Shown here: positions 6,604 through 8,147 of the stretch, in pieces
Layout: each line of letters opens with the position of its first letter
Position numbering within the stretch: position 1 is the first letter of the stretch
Assembly: GCA_900556095.1 (NCBI GenBank)
Contig: USNU01000059.1
Span: 1-8,147, forward strand
DNA length: 8,147 bases
Direction of reading: 5' to 3'
From: an uncultured Bacteroidales bacterium
GTDB taxonomy: Bacteria; Bacteroidota; Bacteroidia; Bacteroidales; Paludibacteraceae
Program-made: the position numbers and the translations under genes
The notes under the pieces: model-generated
What the model was told of the DNA's origin: nothing
Databases searched by the model: none
What the model saw: the letters and a program-made list of their open reading frames with translations, nothing else

Positions 6604-8147
6604 ATGAATGAAGAACTGACACGTGTGATGGCCGTAGCCCAATCGTGGCTCGACGGCAACTATGATGCCGATACAAAGGCGCAAGTGAAGGCAATGATGG
6701 ATGCCGAAGATAAAACGGAACTCATTGATAGTTTCTACCGTACGTTGGAGTTTGGTACGGGCGGATTGCGCGGAATTATGGGCGCAGGTACCAATCGTAT
6801 GAATAAGTACATCGTGGCGCAGGCTACACAGGGTTACGCCAATTATCTGCTCAAGGTTCAGACTGAGAACGGTTTCAAAAATGTTCAGGACGGACGAGTA
6901 TCTGTAGTGGTGGGACATGACTGTCGCAACAATGGTCGTCTGTTTGCCGAGACCGTTGCCAATGTATTCTCTGCGAATGGTATTAAGGTGTATCTCTTCG
7001 AGAGTCTTCGTCCGACACCGGAGGTAAGTTTTGCTATTCGTCGCCTCAAATGCCAGGGCGGAGTGAATGTTACCGCTAGTCATAACCCGAGAGAGTACAA
7101 TGGTTATAAAGCCTATTGGGAGGACGGTTCGCAGGTACTGCAACCGCACGACCAGGGTATTATTGATGAGGTGAACAAGGTGAAGATGGAGGACGTGAAA
7201 TGGGAAGGCAACAAAGACCTGATTGAGATTATCGGCGGCGAAATGGACTACGACTATATGATGGCAGTGAAGAGTGTGATGATAGACCAAGATGTCATCT
7301 TGCGCCAAAGCGACCTGAATATCGTCTATACTCCGTTGCATGGCGCGGGTCGTCAGATTGTGCCGATGTGTTTGCGCTCATGGGGTTTCCAAAATATCCA
7401 TGTGGTACCTGAACAAATGGTTATCGATGGCAATTTCCCCACCGTAGTAAGCCCCAATCCCGAGAACGCAGAGGCGATGACAATGGGTATGAATCTTGGT
7501 ACAAAACTGAATGCAGACCTTGTGATTGCCAGCGACCCCGATGCCGATCGTTTGGCTATTGTATGTCGCGATGCCGAGGGCAAATGGGTGATCATCAATG
7601 GTAACCAAACCTGTATGATGTTCTCGTACTATAACATTAAAGCCTTGAAACGTCTTGGCAAGATGCGTCCTGAGAACTACTTGGTAAAGACTATTGTTAC
7701 CAGTGAGGTTATCCGCCGCATTGCTGACAAGGAGGGGGTAACACTTACCGACGAATATACGGGCTTCAAATGGATTGCCAACCGTATCCGTATGTGGGAA
7801 GGTACGCACAAGTATATCGGTGGCGGCGAGGAGAGTTTTGGCTGGCTCGGTTACGATGCAGTGCGTGACAAATGTGCGCCTTCGGCTATCTGCTTGATTT
7901 GCGAGATTGCTGCGTATGCCAAGGACCAAGGTATATCACTCTATGATTATCTGCTCAATATCTATAAGGAATTCGGTTTCCAGCGCGAGACAACTATCAA
8001 TGTGGTGCGTCCCGGGAAAGCAGGTGCTGAGGAAATACAGCAGATGATGGCGAACTACCGTCAGAACCCACCGAAAGAGATTGCCGGCGAGAAGGTGATT
8101 CGCATAAAAGACTACAAGTCGCTTGTGGAAAAAGACTTTGTGGACGG
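6604..8147 (+). CDS. Phospho-sugar mutase (phosphoglucomutase/phosphomannomutase), 3' end missing
   Basis: This is an alpha-D-phosphohexomutase of the long (about 580-residue) PgcA/PGM2-like type, which interconverts hexose 1-phosphate and 6-phosphate, most likely glucose, linking glycolysis to UDP-glucose and polysaccharide synthesis. 514 codons are visible with no stop, and the gene runs off the right edge. Landmarks are the FGTGGLRGIMG N-terminal block (50-60), the phosphoserine loop TASHNP (Ser159) followed by EYNGYKAYW, the metal-binding DPDADR (311-316; three Asp ligands) and the sugar-binding loop GGGEESFG (406-413). The fourth, phosphate-binding domain is only partly present. Start at 6604 (MNEEL) agrees with the promoter and leader. 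Glucose versus mannose specificity cannot be settled from motifs; the long form favours phosphoglucomutase or phosphopentomutase-like activity. Confidence 0.93.
   Translation, partial: MNEELTRVMAVAQSWLDGNYDADTKAQVKAMMDAEDKTELIDSFYRTLEFGTGGLRGIMGAGTNRMNKYIVAQATQGYANYLLKVQTENGFKNVQDGRVSVVVGHDCRNNGRLFAETVANVFSANGIKVYLFESLRPTPEVSFAIRRLKCQGGVNVTASHNPREYNGYKAYWEDGSQVLQPHDQGIIDEVNKVKMEDVKWEGNKDLIEIIGGEMDYDYMMAVKSVMIDQDVILRQSDLNIVYTPLHGAGRQIVPMCLRSWGFQNIHVVPEQMVIDGNFPTVVSPNPENAEAMTMGMNLGTKLNADLVIASDPDADRLAIVCRDAEGKWVIINGNQTCMMFSYYNIKALKRLGKMRPENYLVKTIVTSEVIRRIADKEGVTLTDEYTGFKWIANRIRMWEGTHKYIGGGEESFGWLGYDAVRDKCAPSAICLICEIAAYAKDQGISLYDYLLNIYKEFGFQRETTINVVRPGKAGAEEIQQMMANYRQNPPKEIAGEKVIRIKDYKSLVEKDFVD

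Noticed and set aside
6463..7341. 292-codon open frame on the minus strand
   Set aside because: It is opposite the end of hpt and the first half of the phospho-sugar mutase, has no plausible promoter, and its product lacks any recognisable motif.
7353..7929. Minus-strand open frames of 81 and 183 codons opposite the mutase
   Set aside because: They are antisense to the conserved metal-binding and sugar-binding regions of the mutase, and neither encodes a recognisable motif.

Overview
The window reads as a chromosomal, mostly housekeeping segment of a member of the Bacteroidota, probably order Bacteroidales. Three observations support this. Four start regions carry the phylum's TAnnTTTG promoter element, two of them with a TTTG element exactly 20 bp upstream. 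Shine-Dalgarno sequences are weak or absent. The methyltransferase (GIHSPY motif near the N-terminus), HflX and phospho-sugar mutase all resemble Bacteroidales versions. I cannot name a genus.

Layout. On the left, a minus-strand operon begins at 878: a SAM-dependent methyltransferase whose stop overlaps (ATGA) the start of a PduO-type cob(I)alamin adenosyltransferase, which is cut by the left edge after 23 codons. A 116-bp divergent region holds back-to-back promoters. From 995 all genes point right: a TPM-domain membrane protein with a zinc ribbon and a glycine-rich tail, a 349-bp non-coding region, then lemA and hflX (3 bp apart), pyrG (CTP synthase), hpt (hypoxanthine phosphoribosyltransferase, 19 bp after pyrG), and a phospho-sugar mutase with its own promoter that runs off the right edge with 514 codons visible.

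How they work together. TPM and LemA proteins are commonly encoded together and probably act at the same envelope site. HflX is a ribosome-associated GTPase. PyrG and Hpt both supply nucleotides. The mutase interconverts hexose 1- and 6-phosphates. The adenosyltransferase makes coenzyme B12.

The most unusual DNA is not coding. The 1928-2276 gap holds six phased 11-bp units (three GTTATRGGAT units, then three ATCCACC units that match the DnaA box at 7 of 9 bases), an AT-rich flank, a perfect DnaA box (TTATCCACA), and a perfect 18-bp palindrome at the predicted lemA transcription start. A second unusual point is a 96-bp palindromic repeat inserted in frame inside hflX. I see no mobile-element gene, CRISPR array, tRNA or rRNA, and no clear new multigene system.
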